64,000 nucleotides of DNA from Vitrella brassicaformis. Lineage: Eukaryota; Sar; Vitrellaceae. The translations under genes and the position numbers were made by a program. The notes beneath the pieces are model-generated. The model worked only from the letters and a program-made list of their open reading frames with translations, was not told the DNA's origin and searched no databases. Below are positions 42,765-54,437 of the stretch, in pieces (the stretch's first letter is position 1; each line of letters starts with the position of its first letter). The stretch is from NCBI GenBank assembly GCA_001179505.1, contig CDMY01000897.1, forward strand, positions 1-64,000, read 5' to 3'.

Positions 42765-44938
42765 TCACTTGAGGCTGAACTTTACCGATTTGAACTTTCT
42801 GAACCTCTCGATGTCGAACCGCTTGAGCAGCTGGAACCACTCCTCCACCAGCCGCTTTCGAATTGACATGTCGAGCCGGTCACGTCGCTCCGGCGCAGCC
42901 GACTCCTGGTAGAGCGCGGCGACTACCAGCGCATCTGCGGGCCGCACGACGATGAAGGCCGGCGAGTCCTCCCCTTTGCGGTGGCCGTACACGACCACAT
43001 ATCTGAGGGGGCGGCCGAAGGGGTGCCGCCGCTCAAGACCCAGATCGTGGAGCGCGTCGATGAGAAGGTAGTCCTTGCCGGTGTCGATGGGCTGTGTGGC
43101 GAGGGCGCGCAGCTTGGCGTCCATCGGGCCTTCGTATGTCATGAACATGTGGCTGTGCGGGTAGTCCTCGAAGGGCAGGGTGTGGCGGATGGCGAAGGAT
43201 GTGAAAGAGGGATAAACGAGCGACTCGCAGCGGACCACCGGATCGCTCGTCGAGTACGAGGCCTGTGCATAAAGAGTGAAAGTTAGGTGCAGTGAGAGAC
43301 ACAATCAGAACCAACACGCAACAAACTCACCTTGTAGGGGTGACCGGCCGGTAGGCTGGTCAAGGGCACGATCTCAAAACCCTTGCCGCGCAGTCGATAT
43401 TGGTCGCCTTGGTGAGTGTTGGTGTCGAAGTACGTGTCGAAGTGGCTACGGTCAGACGCTTTGGCCGACTGCTCAGCGCCCCTGCCGTCATCGCCCTCGT
43501 CCTTGGCTGCAAGCAGAGAAGCATCATTACACAACACATGATCAGAAGGCGCGGTGCGGTGCGGTGTGTGGTGCAATGAGAGAAAGGGGAGGCCTTCTCG
43601 TGTCTGTGCTCACCGCGTGTCATGAGCATCGCCCGACGATCCCTCAGGCTCACCCTGCGCGCAGCCATGGGACCCATGTGTGTGTTGCCTTGTCTTGTGT
43701 TGTGTATGTGCCTGCCTTCCTACCTCTGCGACGGGTCGAGCTCGATGACCTTATTGACGTCGGAGAGGGCGAGCCGCCACTTGCCCTGCTTCTCGTAGGC
43801 GCCGCTGCGACGCTGGTAGGCCTGCGCACGGAACAACGTACACACACGACGTAGACAGAGTAAGCGTGTGCCTGACCTTGATGTATCGTGGGTTGTTGAT
43901 GACGGCACTGGTGCAGTCGACGACGGCCGCGGCGTAGTTTCCCTGCTGTATGTGACAGGCAGCCCTGAGCAATGATTCGAAAAACAACACATCACCCAAC
44001 CCACCCAACAGGCAGGGAGACCCACACTTTCTCTCTCCCCTTGCCCTGCCCGCACACACCTGTTGGCGAGTATGATGGCCTTGAAGCCCTTCTCGTCGTG
44101 AGGGCACCTATCCGATGCATCTGAGAGCACAAACAAGCCTTTGCTCCGTGTTTCCCCGAGACCCCCATCACACACAAACTTGCACCCACTCACTTCACTC
44201 ACCTGTGTAGAGCTTGATGGCGTCGTCGTATCGCCCCTCACGGTAGTGGACGTTGCCCGCCTCCTTGAGCCGCTCGCACGCCGCTCTGTCCACCACCACC
44301 AGGGTCTGAGGCCGCCCATTGTTGGTCAGCAGTTGCCCGAATGTCTTGTAGATGCCCATGGCCAGCGGCAGCTGTTTGAAGGCTGTCGTGCTGGGGATGG
44401 TGTCCATGATGCCCTTAGGCGGCAGCCGTATCGGCAGCTGCTCCACCACCTCGAAGTTCTTGGCCACACGGGCGTACGGCGCCATCGACGGCCACACGGC
44501 CGCCCCTTCTTCAAAGACCCAGGCGCAGCGGGAGAGGTAGCCGAAGTAGGTGAGCCCATCGGGCATCACCACATCATCATGTGCATCTGTCGGGGCGCTC
44601 GTCGGGGCGGCTCCATCTGCCTCATCATCCTGATTGCTGTCCTCATCTTGAGGCTGCCGCTGGACGTCGAAGAGTCCGTCGAGGCCGTGGCGGGTCAGTG
44701 AGCCCTCGATGCGGCGGAGCATCACCGTGCTGTCGATGAGAGCTCCCTCAGTGCCGGAGATGCATCTGAAGGTGAGCATGTCATGGATGGTGCCGAAGCG
44801 GCTGCTCCGCCACAGATCCAGGGGCACCTGGTACGACATGAGGACTGCGAGAAATGCACGGGAGATGCGAAAAGAGAAATGTCGGATTGTCTGAGGCAGC
44901 AGCGACGGAGTGCGAGCTAGACCTGGAGCTGCGAGCAT
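42765..44938 (-). CDS. TPR-repeat protein with uncharacterised C-terminal domain
   Basis: About nine exons on the minus strand. A conserved-looking head (YQVPLDLWRSSRFGTIHDML ... RFGTIHD, DGLTYFGYLSRCAWVFEEGA) precedes three TPR units: CERLKEAGNVHYREGRYDDA, ILANRAACHIQQGNYAAAVV with NNPRYIK, and AYQRRSGAYEKQGKWRLALS with ELDPSQR. This is the arrangement of co-chaperone-type TPR proteins. A separate C-terminal domain follows (RHTLPFEDYPHSHMFMTYEG, LRYVVVYGHRKGEDSPAFIV, WFQLLKRFDIERFRKFKSV). Client or partner is unknown; TPRs usually dock Hsp70/Hsp90 tails or other proteins. The start is either 44938, perhaps with an intron between 44922 and 44848, or the ATG at 44842. Head to head with the UVR gene. 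Confidence 0.72.
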
Positions 44939-45023
44939 AGCAGCAACGTCAGCAGGAGCAGCAGCTCAATAGCGGTTGGTGCGTGACTGGATCTTTTGCC
45001 TGTCCGTCTTGTGGGTTTGTCCA
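44939..45023. promoter_or_regulatory. Very short divergent promoter (85 bp)
   Basis: If the TPR gene starts at 44938, only 85 bases separate it from the ATG of the UVR gene at 45024. An AGCAGG/AGCAGC run lies at about 44950-44965. No further motif is recognised. Confidence 0.35.
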
Positions 45024-46227
45024 ATGGAGTCCGCATCTGCGGCGCCAGCGCCGCACCACTGTCCCGCTCCACAACCGCCTCAGAGCGCCACATCTCCCTG
45101 TTCATCGCTCCTCCGCCGCATTTTTGTCATCCACGCCGCTGCTCTCGTCGTTTTTTCTGACGGCTTTTCCCTCTCGCCAACGCTGACCCGACACCCGCCG
45201 CCCCATCTCTCCCCAGCTGCCAGGCGCAGCGGCCTCCTATCCCGGCTCCGCGCCAGTCCGCCTGAAACGGCCATTTCGTCAGCTGAGCGGGGCACGACTC
45301 GCCCAACGGTGCCTGTGGCTGATGCGGATGGAAGCGAGGAAGATGCCATTGTGGCGGGTGAGGTGCTGGGCGGCGAGGGGGATGAGATGTCTGTTGAGAG
45401 GCTGACTGAGGTGCGCGGGAGGATATCAACGATTCAGCGACAGCTCAAGAAAGCCGTCCAGACGGAGAATTTCTACAAGGTAAAGGGAGGGAGCCAGTCA
45501 GATGGACACACAACCTTGGAATGGGTTACGCATGACGCCGCATGGGCCTGTGCAGGCCGCGTCCCTCAAGAAAGAGCTCGAGAGGTGGCAATCGCAAGAC
45601 CCTCAGCTGCAGCTCGAGGAAGCGCTCAGCGCAGCCGTCGAAAGCAAAGACTTCCTCTCGGCCGCCCGCATCCGCGACCAGCGCGACGAGTTTCTAAGAC
45701 GGTGCCCCATACCCCAGATCAAGACCAACCGGCTGCTCGTGCTGACAAAGGACGCCGACATCGTCACGATGGATCCGTCGAGTGAGGAGGTGAGGGTCTT
45801 GTCAAGCAAGCTGAAGAGCTACAAGTCTGGCGCCAGGTGGGTGTGCCAGTGGCCGACCTGGTCGCATGACGGCACCAAGGTGGCGTGCACGGCGGCGCTT
45901 GTGGAGCCCACTAGGGCGGCCATGGGGGCATCGCCCATCAGTAAGACAGACACAGAACATCCATCCTTCCTCTCTTCGTCGGCAGACGTACGGGCGTGTG
46001 TCGCCTATTGTGTGTGGGTGTGTAGTTGAGATGCGTTTGGTGGTGTTTGACGAGGAGAGTGGCGAGGTGATTCAGTCGGTTGAGGTGAGCCAACCGCCCT
46101 ACTGCTACCTCTGGTCGACCGACAACACTCACCTCATCTACCTCTCAAACACCGACGACGACAAGGGAGCCGCACCCATCGTAAACAAGCACAGCCAGAC
46201 AGACAGACAGACTTTATGGTGGTGTCA

Positions 46228-46273
<46 letters not shown>

Positions 46274-48140
46274 ACGGATGCAGCCACTGGTTCAGTTGGT
46301 GGCTGTTGACATATCCAAGCCTGACGGGAGCGTCACCCTGCGGACACTCGACAAGTAAGTACCTGCGCAGCTGACTCCTCAATCGCCAGACAGCCGAGAC
46401 CCATACGCACCTGTGTGGTGTGAGTGTGCAGGGGGCGTCCACTCTTCTTCGCTTCGAGCAAACTGGACCGCCGGCACCCGAAGCTCATCGTGAACAACTG
46501 GTTGGCCGGGAGGCTGCGAGTGCTCAAGGACGAAGGCAAATGGGCGTCTGGCGAGGGCCGGTGGGAATCACTCACGGACGGGCCGGGCAAAATCGCGAAA
46601 TTCGCAGCCCCAAAGGCGCACACAGGTGGGTAGGGTAGATGTGTGGGCGCGCCACGCATGAGTGGATCGCTCCCTCTCACCGTGTGTGTCGTTGGTGTGG
46701 GTTGCAGCTGGGAATATGGACGGCATCGTTGCCGTCGAAAACGACTGGCTCATTTCCGTTTCGCTTGATGGTGCGCGACGATCGATGCGCCATTGTCCAA
46801 TTGCCCGTCTGCCTGTTTACCTGGCTGCCTGGCTGCGTGCAGGGAAGCATCGGAAGCGCATCATGCCCATCAGCAGCTCTGTGGCCATGCAGGTGTCGCC
46901 CGACAACCAACGCGTGGCGCTGCTCGAACAGCAGACCGGCAGCTGCAGAGTCATCGTCATCGAGGTCAGCCAGCCAGCCAGCCAGCCACAAACAATGGCA
47001 TGCGATGGCCGGCCAACGTACTTGTGTGTGTGGTTCCGTCAGGGTGAGCACGACTGGCTGGACCCCCGCAACCCTGATGCCAAGGTCAGCAGCTTCGACC
47101 TGCCGATAGGCCACATCACTGCGGCATTCTGGTTCAGGTACACACAAACACACACACACACACACACCATACCGTCTGTATGTTTGCGTTTCTCTCTTTG
47201 TGCGACAGCCCCGACAGCAAGAAGCTCTTGTGTTTCTCGACCAACCTAAGCAAGCCCGCCCTCTCCTCGATCTCACAGCTCGACCCCAGGATGCAGCCAT
47301 TCGCCGTGCAGGGACAAGTCAAGACCTTCTGGCAAGTCTACCACCTGGATGGCCACACCGCCGATGACATCCCCAACCCCCCTCAGCAACCAACAGACGA
47401 CAAAGCCGTCAGTGCGGCTGGATTCCGGTCGACCGACAGCAGTGGCAACCGCTTCACGTTTGGCTTTCAGGGGGGCCCCAAGTCTGACCAGCCCGAAGGC
47501 AACCCCGCCAGTCGGCTGACCAAGCTCTTCGGCGAGAACATGGGTGTGTTTCTGAGCTCGCCTGACGGGACGATATCCGGTGTGAAGACGGGCGGGTCGC
47601 TGCCCGATTTGGTGACGCCAATCACGCCCCACAGCAGGGTGGTCAGAGCGGAGGGCCGGAAAGAGCCGCTCAAGGTGCAGTATTGCCAGGAGTTCGTGCC
47701 GAAGAGCACATACCTGAATGTAAGGCAGAGACAAAGGGAGTGAGGGGAGAGGCCTCAGGACAACCATCTGGGTGTCATTCATCATATGATGTGTCTGTTG
47801 TGTTTGTGTGTGTGTGTGTGTTTATGGTGTCCTGCAGCTGTTCCTGCCCTTCTTCGACCAATACGCGCTGTCGATGACGCCATGGAGCCCTGACTCACAG
47901 GCGTTCTGCTACGTGACCAACGACGGGCCCTACATCCAGTACCTCACAGACGACGCCGACCCTTCACGGACACCCCCGGCAGAGAAGCTCGTGGCGAGGG
48001 GCGACCACTTCCCACCATCCCTCTCATACACACCGCCCATGGCCTCGCCCTTCGAGAGCTCCACCAGCCAGGAGGGCAGCAGCGAAGGCGACGACAACCG
48101 CCTGGAAGGAGCGGACCTGGTCGCCTGGAGCTGGTGCTAA
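45024..48140 (+). CDS. UVR-motif protein with TolB/WD-like propeller, possible plastid presequence
   Basis: About eleven exons. The N-terminus has a hydrophobic helix (IFVIHAAALVVFSDGF at about residues 32-48) followed by a Ser/Arg/Pro-rich, acid-poor stretch (SLSPTLTRHPPPHLSPAARR). This resembles the bipartite leader of proteins sent to a complex plastid, with Phe near the cleavage point. Next is a coiled helix (RGRISTIQRQLKKAV) and a UVR-type hairpin (ALSAAVESKDFLSAARIRDQ). Then come repeated propeller strands with 'WSHDGTKVAC', 'LWSTDNTHLIYLS', 'VSPDNQRVALLEQ', 'SPDSKKLLCFS' and 'WSPDSQAFCYVTNDGPYIQ', as in TolB/WD40 proteins. UVR motifs occur in ClpC, UvrB and several plastid proteins and mediate protein contacts. 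The function of this combination is unknown to me. Confidence 0.68.
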
Positions 48141-49200
48141 TGGATGCTGGATGGATGTATGGATGGATGGGGGGAGTGATGGGATTCACACCGGCGATGA
48201 GGGTGCGTACTGCTCAGGACGGAGGGAGGGCTTTAGTGACAGTAGGTGATGGTGGGGACTCATCATCAATGGTACAAGTAGCCAGCCAGCCAGCCGGCCA
48301 GCCTTGCAGCCAGTCATGTCGAGAGCGTTGGAGAGATGGAATGAGCGGAATGAAGTTTTTTCTTCTTTTGCCGCTGATTGTGGCAGACAGACAGACAGAG
48401 AGAGAGAGAGAGAGATAACATTGTGGATCGCCGTGGGCGCTTCCGCTTCCGCTTCCACTCACCGACCGAGTGCACAGACAGACAGTGTCCTTCTTTCTTC
48501 CGTGCACGTCAGACTGCAATTTGAAGCCTAGGCAGCCAACGAACGAGTTGTTAAGTCGTCACGTGTGCCCTGCCTGCCTTGTAGGGCCTTGTGGGCATGC
48601 GTATCAATGAGTCCCCTCTCTGCTCTCTCTTGAGGTGTGGCTGGCTGGCTGGCTCTTCGTTTCCTGCAGCCACTCGCTCAGTCGCTTCCCGCGTACCCAC
48701 CTACTTGTACAGACAGACATGTTTGTTCGTCAATGTGTGTGTGGTGAGCCGTGGCTTTGTGTGTAGAGAGAGGCCCCGATCTCTTGCTCAGCGGCCGCAG
48801 GCCTTCCCGCCCATCGAATGATTGGGAGGGGGAGCAGCGCCTCGTTGGATATCAATTTTGGCCGGGAGGCGGGTGGGCGGATGTGTGGGTTGTCGGGGGT
48901 TTATAGAGGGCTCTTTGTCCTTCACAGAAGTGTCCTTTCCTGACGTCGCTGTCTCTCCCTCTTCCTTCCTCGTCTCTCTCTTTCACCCTTCTAGACTCTG
49001 ACTCTCGCCCACTTGGTGGCGTCGGTGTGGGCTGCATCGGCCGATGGATTCGGTTGCTCGACTGTTCGTTCGTATGTGAATCGAATTGCTTCCAGCGCAA
49101 ATTAGTGTGTGTCCCCATGTATGGCTCCCTCATCAATCAATCAAGGCAGGCGGCCAGGCTGCGGCTTGTCGCTCAAACAAGATCACAATGCATCCACCAT
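48141..49200. other. Convergent 3'-3' spacer of about 1.06 kb
   Basis: GGAT repeats at 48140-48175, CAGC/GCCA repeats at 48275-48300, GACA/GA repeats at 48385-48415 and a TCTC tract around 48940-48990. No gene is supported; both flanking genes end here. Confidence 0.5.
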
Positions 49201-51538
49201 TCACTTGTTGCTTTCCGAGGAATGCCCCATGAGTGTGGCCAATATGTCCGCCAAAAGGTTGCCGGTGAACGGCGCCTGCTTGGCCACTTCAGTCTCGCCA
49301 CCACCACCACCAGCCCTCCTCTCTTGCCCGTCGTGTCGCGCCATCTTGCCTTTGTCTTTCTCTCGTTCGGCCAGTGAGACACTCGCCGGAGGTCTCTCTC
49401 CTCTCACTTGGCTGTTGGGTGCTGGTTCCTCAGGCGCGTTGGCCATCATCTCGTCCAGGAGATTCTCAAGCGGCGCTGGTGCTGGCGGCACGTCATCATC
49501 GGTTTTGGGGGGGACCACCTCGTCTGCCTCTGTCTCTGTCTCTGTCTCTGTGTCGGTCTCCTCCTTGTTGCCATCAGCGGCTTCTGTGTCTCCTTGTTGT
49601 CTCTCTGTCTCTTCACCCTCTTGCTGCTGTTGTTGTTGTCGCTGTTGTTCTTTGGTGTCAGCCAGGGCCTCGGAGTGCATGTGCTCGAGCTCGATGGGCA
49701 TCATGTTGGCGGCGTCATCTTTCTCATTTGTGCTGTCCTCCTCGCCAGATGATGCCGATGCTTCATCTCTTCCACTAGCCGAAGAAGCGGGTGGCAGCTC
49801 GTTGCCGCTTGGCTCGGCGGACACCTCAGTTTTCTTCTTGTCCACAGCCAGGAGGGAGGAGTGCTCATTTGGGTCGGTCGGGGGCAGCGGATGGGAGGGG
49901 TTTGCCGTCTTGTTGGCCTTGTGCTGGTACTGCTGTTGTTGTTGTTGTTGTTGCACGGCTGCCTCCTGCTGTTTCAGCACGTCGATCGCCTCACGGATCT
50001 GGCGCAGCAGGGCGGCCTGCTGCTCGTCTACACCCTCATTCTCACTTCCCTCTCCCTTGTCGTCACTGTCAGCCGACGGCACGAACGCCTTCTTAAGAGC
50101 GTCCATCATGTCGCCCATCTCAGTCTCATGCTTGTCCTTCTGCCCCGCCACGTGCTCGGCGACGTCAGTGTCTTTCTTCTCGCTGTTCGTCTGCACCAGA
50201 GTGGCAGCCTTGGGCGGAAGACCCAGTGGGAAGAACGGTTTGGGAGGGAGGGGCAGCGAGCCAGTCATATTCAGTGGCGGCTTCTCATCTTCTTCTCTGG
50301 TTGAGGGAGACAGGATCGATGCAAGAGGGCTGCCGATGCTGCTCGTGGGTGGCTTGTCGGCACTCAGAGGTACTGGATGTGGCGGGTGTGGCGGGGCCGG
50401 GGGATGGTGCACCAGCGGCCCACCCATATGCACCTTTCGCGTCACGATCGGCGGGTGAGGCGCATCGGCCCGGTTGTCACCATAGCTGGACCAGGACATG
50501 GATGTGGGGAAGCCGTCAAGTGCAGGCGGCCTGGGGGGCCGATGCGGCGTCAGCGATGCGCGAAGAGGGACGAAATGGACCTGACCAGAGAATGCGATGG
50601 CGGGCGTGTGGCGCCTGAGGATGACCGGAGGGAGGGGGCGGGGCACGGTCAAGGGCATGGACATCGGCATCGGCTCGGGGAGGGGGCCGAAGGCCGATCC
50701 CTCAACAGTAGTGATGTTGTTCTGACAGACACAGACATACACAGGACGCGTTTGCCCGTCCGATTCTCGCTGGTGCCCTCACCCCATTCAGTGTGACGGG
50801 TGGCGTCTTGAGGCTCATCTCATAGGACCGCTCGCGCCGCAACCGCACCGGTATTCGCCTGAAGAAGCTGTCAGCCATGCGGCTGAACAGACCACCCAAC
50901 GCATCAACCACTGCACAGATGCACTCAGAAACATGGTACATGGCCAGCTTACACATGTGTTTGTCAAGGTGTGCCCGTCCCTCGTACCTTTGGCGTTACT
51001 ATTGCCTCCCCCGCCCTCCATCACGCCGTGGAACGTCACATTAGCGCGAAAAACAGGGGGCGAAGGGGGAGACACCGGCAGGGGCAGAGGAAGGGGCAGG
51101 GGAGCCGCGCGCACGGTGACGTCCGACAGGGGCAGGGAAACCTGCCTCGCTCTCTTGCACATGTAGATGCACTAAACATGAAACAGAAAAGCACACATGC
51201 GTACAATGACATCATTGTGGTGTGTTTGTCTCCATGATCTCCTTCCCGTAGATACATACGTGCAGTGCCATGTGCATGGTCTGGCGCGACATGAAATGGC
51301 AGTCGTGCAGATTTGTGCCCATCAGGTGCGTCGAGGAGGGCTCGGGAGGGCAGGGCAGGCCGACTTGCTGGGCGGCTCCGGTGGTGTCATTCCGCCCCGT
51401 GGCGTAGTGCAGGATGAGGCGCTGATACTCGCGGGCGCTGCGGAGGCGAGATCAGATGTCGTTGCTGCGGTTTGTTGACTGCAGCGAGGGCGTGACGCAG
51501 AAAACGAAGACGAAGACGAATGAGGATGGGGATAGCAT
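49201..51538 (-). CDS. Gln/Pro/Glu-rich protein with signal-like start and in-frame TGA
   Basis: The long last exon (from about 50720 down to the stop at 49201) encodes Pro-rich text, then an acidic region with poly-Gln runs (VLKQQEAAVQQQQQQ) and TETETETE repeats, ending LLADILATLMGHSSESNK. Upstream exons in phase add LGGLFSRMADSFFRRIPV, VFRANVTFHGVMEGGGG, and LMGTNLHDCHFMSRQTMHM with SAREYQRLILHYATGR. In the same frame directly before that is a signal-peptide-like segment (MLSPSSFVFVFVFCVTPSLQ, start 51538). A TGA at 51452-51454 separates the two. Without it the protein would be exported. The opposite strand also has a long frame, but it reads as poly-Ser/Cys shadow of the CAG and GAG repeats. 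No family is recognised. If the TGA is real, the start may instead be a downstream Met near 51320. Confidence 0.55.
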
Positions 51539-51670
51539 GGTGGGATGCAGGGGGATAGCAAGGACGCGCAAGGGGATTCCACCGTGACCGCGGTGAGACT
51601 GCCTCAAGCTTGCAATGAACCCCCGTCTTGCCCCCATCCTTGCTCCCCCCGCCATCCGCGACAGAGCACC
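51539..51670. promoter_or_regulatory. Divergent promoter (132 bp) between the Gln-rich and EF-hand genes
   Basis: 132 bases lie between the presumed start codons. It includes a G/C-balanced stretch and a C-rich tract (51621-51655). If the Gln-rich gene begins further downstream, the interval is longer. No motif is recognised. Confidence 0.35.
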
Positions 51671-54002
51671 ATGGACGTGTGGAGGTCAAATCTGCCTGCC
51701 ATTCTGAACAAGCTGCGGCTGCAGCTGCACCACTCCGGCAGAGAAACATTCGCAAAGCTGAGGAACGGCATTCAGGCAAGCACGGAATGCCTGCACGGAA
51801 TGGCACGTGCGCCCCATGGTGCGAAGCATCCTTGATGCCTTTGTTTGTCAGGAGTTTGATAAGGATGGCTCTGGGACATTGGAACGTCGCGAGTGAGCAC
51901 AGATAGACAACAGGGGAGATGCATTTTGCGCGGCACTATTTGTAATGAAGGTTCGAGAAGCTCATGGGCTGGTGTGGCCTCTTCCTGACGACACAGGTGA
52001 GGTGCCTATAGAATACTGTACATATCACATCCACCAACCACCAACCACGTCGCCTTTTCCTTTTCACCCTTCAACTGACCCGTTCGCCTGCATTGGTTTG
52101 GGTGTCTTCTAGGAGCTGTCGACACTCTTCAGAGTTGTGGCTGGCGAGACGGAGCCTTCATGCATCGCCACCGTGAGCAAGGGGGACCTAAATCGCTTCT
52201 TTGAGCTCCTCCGTGGCTCCCTCCCTTCCGCCCGTGCCGAGATGGTCGAGTTTGCCTGGAGCCAGCTGGATATTGAGGGCAAGGGAGCCGTCGACCTAGA
52301 GTTCCTGATATCGGCCTTCAATCCGTTGAGACACCCACACGTCGAGGCCGGACGGCTGTCCCCTGACACTGCCATACAGCGGCTCAGGGATGCGTTCGCT
52401 GAACTGGGGTGGGGTCAAGGCAAGCAGAGAGGCTGACATGATCCCTGTGTCTGTCTGTGTCTCTTTCCACTAGGTGCACGGATGTGGTGACAGAGGACCA
52501 TTTCGTCAAGTATTTCGAGGAGCTTTCCGCCTGCACGCCTCCCGAAAAGGACCTGGTTTTCAGGAGATTGATGCTTGGCGGATTCAGCCTGGAGACCGGC
52601 CCGTTTGACGTGTCGGAGGAGCGCGTTGGTGACATTATCCTGGGAATGTACGAGAAGCTGCAGTGCCTGCAGCGTCAGAAGAGCCCCTCAGTCTACCAGG
52701 CCTGCCACAAGTGCTTCCATTTGTTTGACAAGGACGAGTGTGGCGCGCTCGACTTCAACGAGTTCTCGGACTTCATGAAGCATATTGGCGTGCTCGTTGC
52801 TCAGGTCACCAGGAGAGGGAGGACAAGTGATGTCTCCGTGATGTGTGCGTGTCTCGTGTTTCTCTAGCACGAGCTGGAAGCAGTTTTCGGTGAGTTCGCC
52901 GGCAGCCTGGACAGCAGAGTGGAGTTCCAACGCCTCTACGCCGTCCTACGGTCCACACAACCAAGAAAGGACCCCATGCCGTAATGCATGACATTTTCTT
53001 TCGTCGTGTCTCGCCCTTACAGTGAGATCAATGCAGGCCCCCACAGCGTTATCGCGCCAGGTGTGTCGTCATCCGGCATCCCTCGCGGGACGCTTGTCGG
53101 CAGCCCCGGCGGGAACGGCCCTCCCATGCCCGTCAACGCTATCGAAAAAATAAGGAGCCACCTACATCTCAAGGCAAAAGATGGTCAGCAAATCGGTGCA
53201 TGGGTGCGGTGATGAATGAGGGCACTCATGTACGCAGGCATGTCTGAGTTGTCTAAGGCCGTTCGGGCCGCCGACAAGGAGAAGAATGGTTACCTCTCAC
53301 CTGACGAATTCAAATGGGTACACACCATGCATGCGCTGCATGGTGAAACCACCTGTCTTTCTTCTCCTTATCTCTGTCTGTTTCCTCTGTGTCTGTGTGC
53401 CGTCTTGTAGGTGTTGCGTGAAGTTGGTGTGGAGATGGGCGGCGAGGACCTGCTCCGACTGATGCGAACCTTCGACACAAACCGGGACGGCAAGGTGTCG
53501 ACAGCCGAGTTTCTCATCGCAGTCAAAAACGATGTTCCGCCCAGACGATTCCAGCTCATCCAGGACGCGTGGAACAAGCTGGTAGCCATCCAAACATGAG
53601 CCCACACAGCAAAGAAGTGGCACCTCTGGCGTCTCTTTCTATTCACAGGTGACGCTGTCTCTCGGCCGTCCGCTAGAAGAAGGCGAGGCGACTCCCACGT
53701 ACGTGCCGGTTGAGCTGCTCGTCGGTGTCTATGACCCCGCAGCCCACCCAAAAGTGTTGAAAGCCACATGGACGAAGGTGAGAGCTCAGTCGATATGGTG
53801 ATGGGGTGTTATGTTTGTGTGTTGGTTGCAGGATGCCGCAATTGATAACTTCGTCGATTTCCTTGGGGAGGAGGCGGCGCTGGGCCGGGTGCAGGAGGAG
53901 GCCTTCATCGAGTACCTGGTGGATCAAAGCACTGGCATGAGCATGGAAGCCTACTTTGCACGATACATGAAGGTGGCATTCGGCATGGACGATGACTGCT
54001 GA
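51671..54002 (+). CDS. Calcyphosin-like protein with several EF hands
   Basis: About ten exons give roughly 520 residues. EF-hand loops are visible in order: EFDKDGSGTLERREFEKL (complete loop), a divergent one at QLDIEGKGAVDLEFLISA (the calcyphosin second-hand position), HLFDKDECGALDFNEFSDFM, AADKEKNGYLSPDEF, and TFDTNRDGKVSTAEFLIAV (canonical). Helical partners include VTEDHFVKYFEEL, and the C-terminus ends YFARYMKVAFGMDDDC. Order and spacing resemble calcyphosins duplicated in tandem; typical calcyphosins have about 190 residues. Role: calcium-responsive cytosolic or flagella/pellicle-associated protein by family habit. The first intron (51776-51851) begins with GC; reading phase and the EF-hand require it. 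Start MDVWRSNLPAIL at 51671 in a good context (caccATGg). Confidence 0.82.
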
Positions 54003-54104
54003 ATGCTAGAATGAATAGACATGACTTGATATGAATCAATTTCTTCAAGTGATCTCAAACAAATCTCTCATTCATGAGAGGAGCGAAACGATCGAGACGC
54101 CCCC

Positions 54105-54404
54105 NNNNNNNNNNNNNNNNNNNNNNNNNNNNNNNNNNNNNNNNNNNNNNNNNNNNNNNNNNNNNNNNNNNNNNNNNNNNNNNNNNNNNNNNNNNNNNNN
54201 NNNNNNNNNNNNNNNNNNNNNNNNNNNNNNNNNNNNNNNNNNNNNNNNNNNNNNNNNNNNNNNNNNNNNNNNNNNNNNNNNNNNNNNNNNNNNNNNNNNN
54301 NNNNNNNNNNNNNNNNNNNNNNNNNNNNNNNNNNNNNNNNNNNNNNNNNNNNNNNNNNNNNNNNNNNNNNNNNNNNNNNNNNNNNNNNNNNNNNNNNNNN
54401 NNNN
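54105..54404. other. Assembly gap (300 N)
   Basis: Exactly 300 N, preceded by GACGCCCC and followed by a run of 16 C (54405-54420). The flanking C runs suggest a homopolymer or C-rich block that stopped the assembly. The promoter of the next gene, and possibly upstream exons, lie in this gap. From 54003 to 54104 nothing is recognised. Confidence 0.95.
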
Positions 54405-54437
54405 CCCCCCCCCCCCCCCCTGAATCTGAGACGCCAA

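Noticed and set aside
49109-50458. Long plus-strand open frame (449 codons) over the Gln-rich gene
   Set aside because: It reads as runs of Ser, Cys, Val and Leu that are the complement of CAG, GAG and GA repeats. The minus strand gives a natural Gln/Glu-rich protein with spliced upstream exons.
54105-54424. Poly-Pro or poly-Gly coding at the C run next to the gap
   Set aside because: The C run borders the assembly gap and is best seen as a sequencing or assembly limit.
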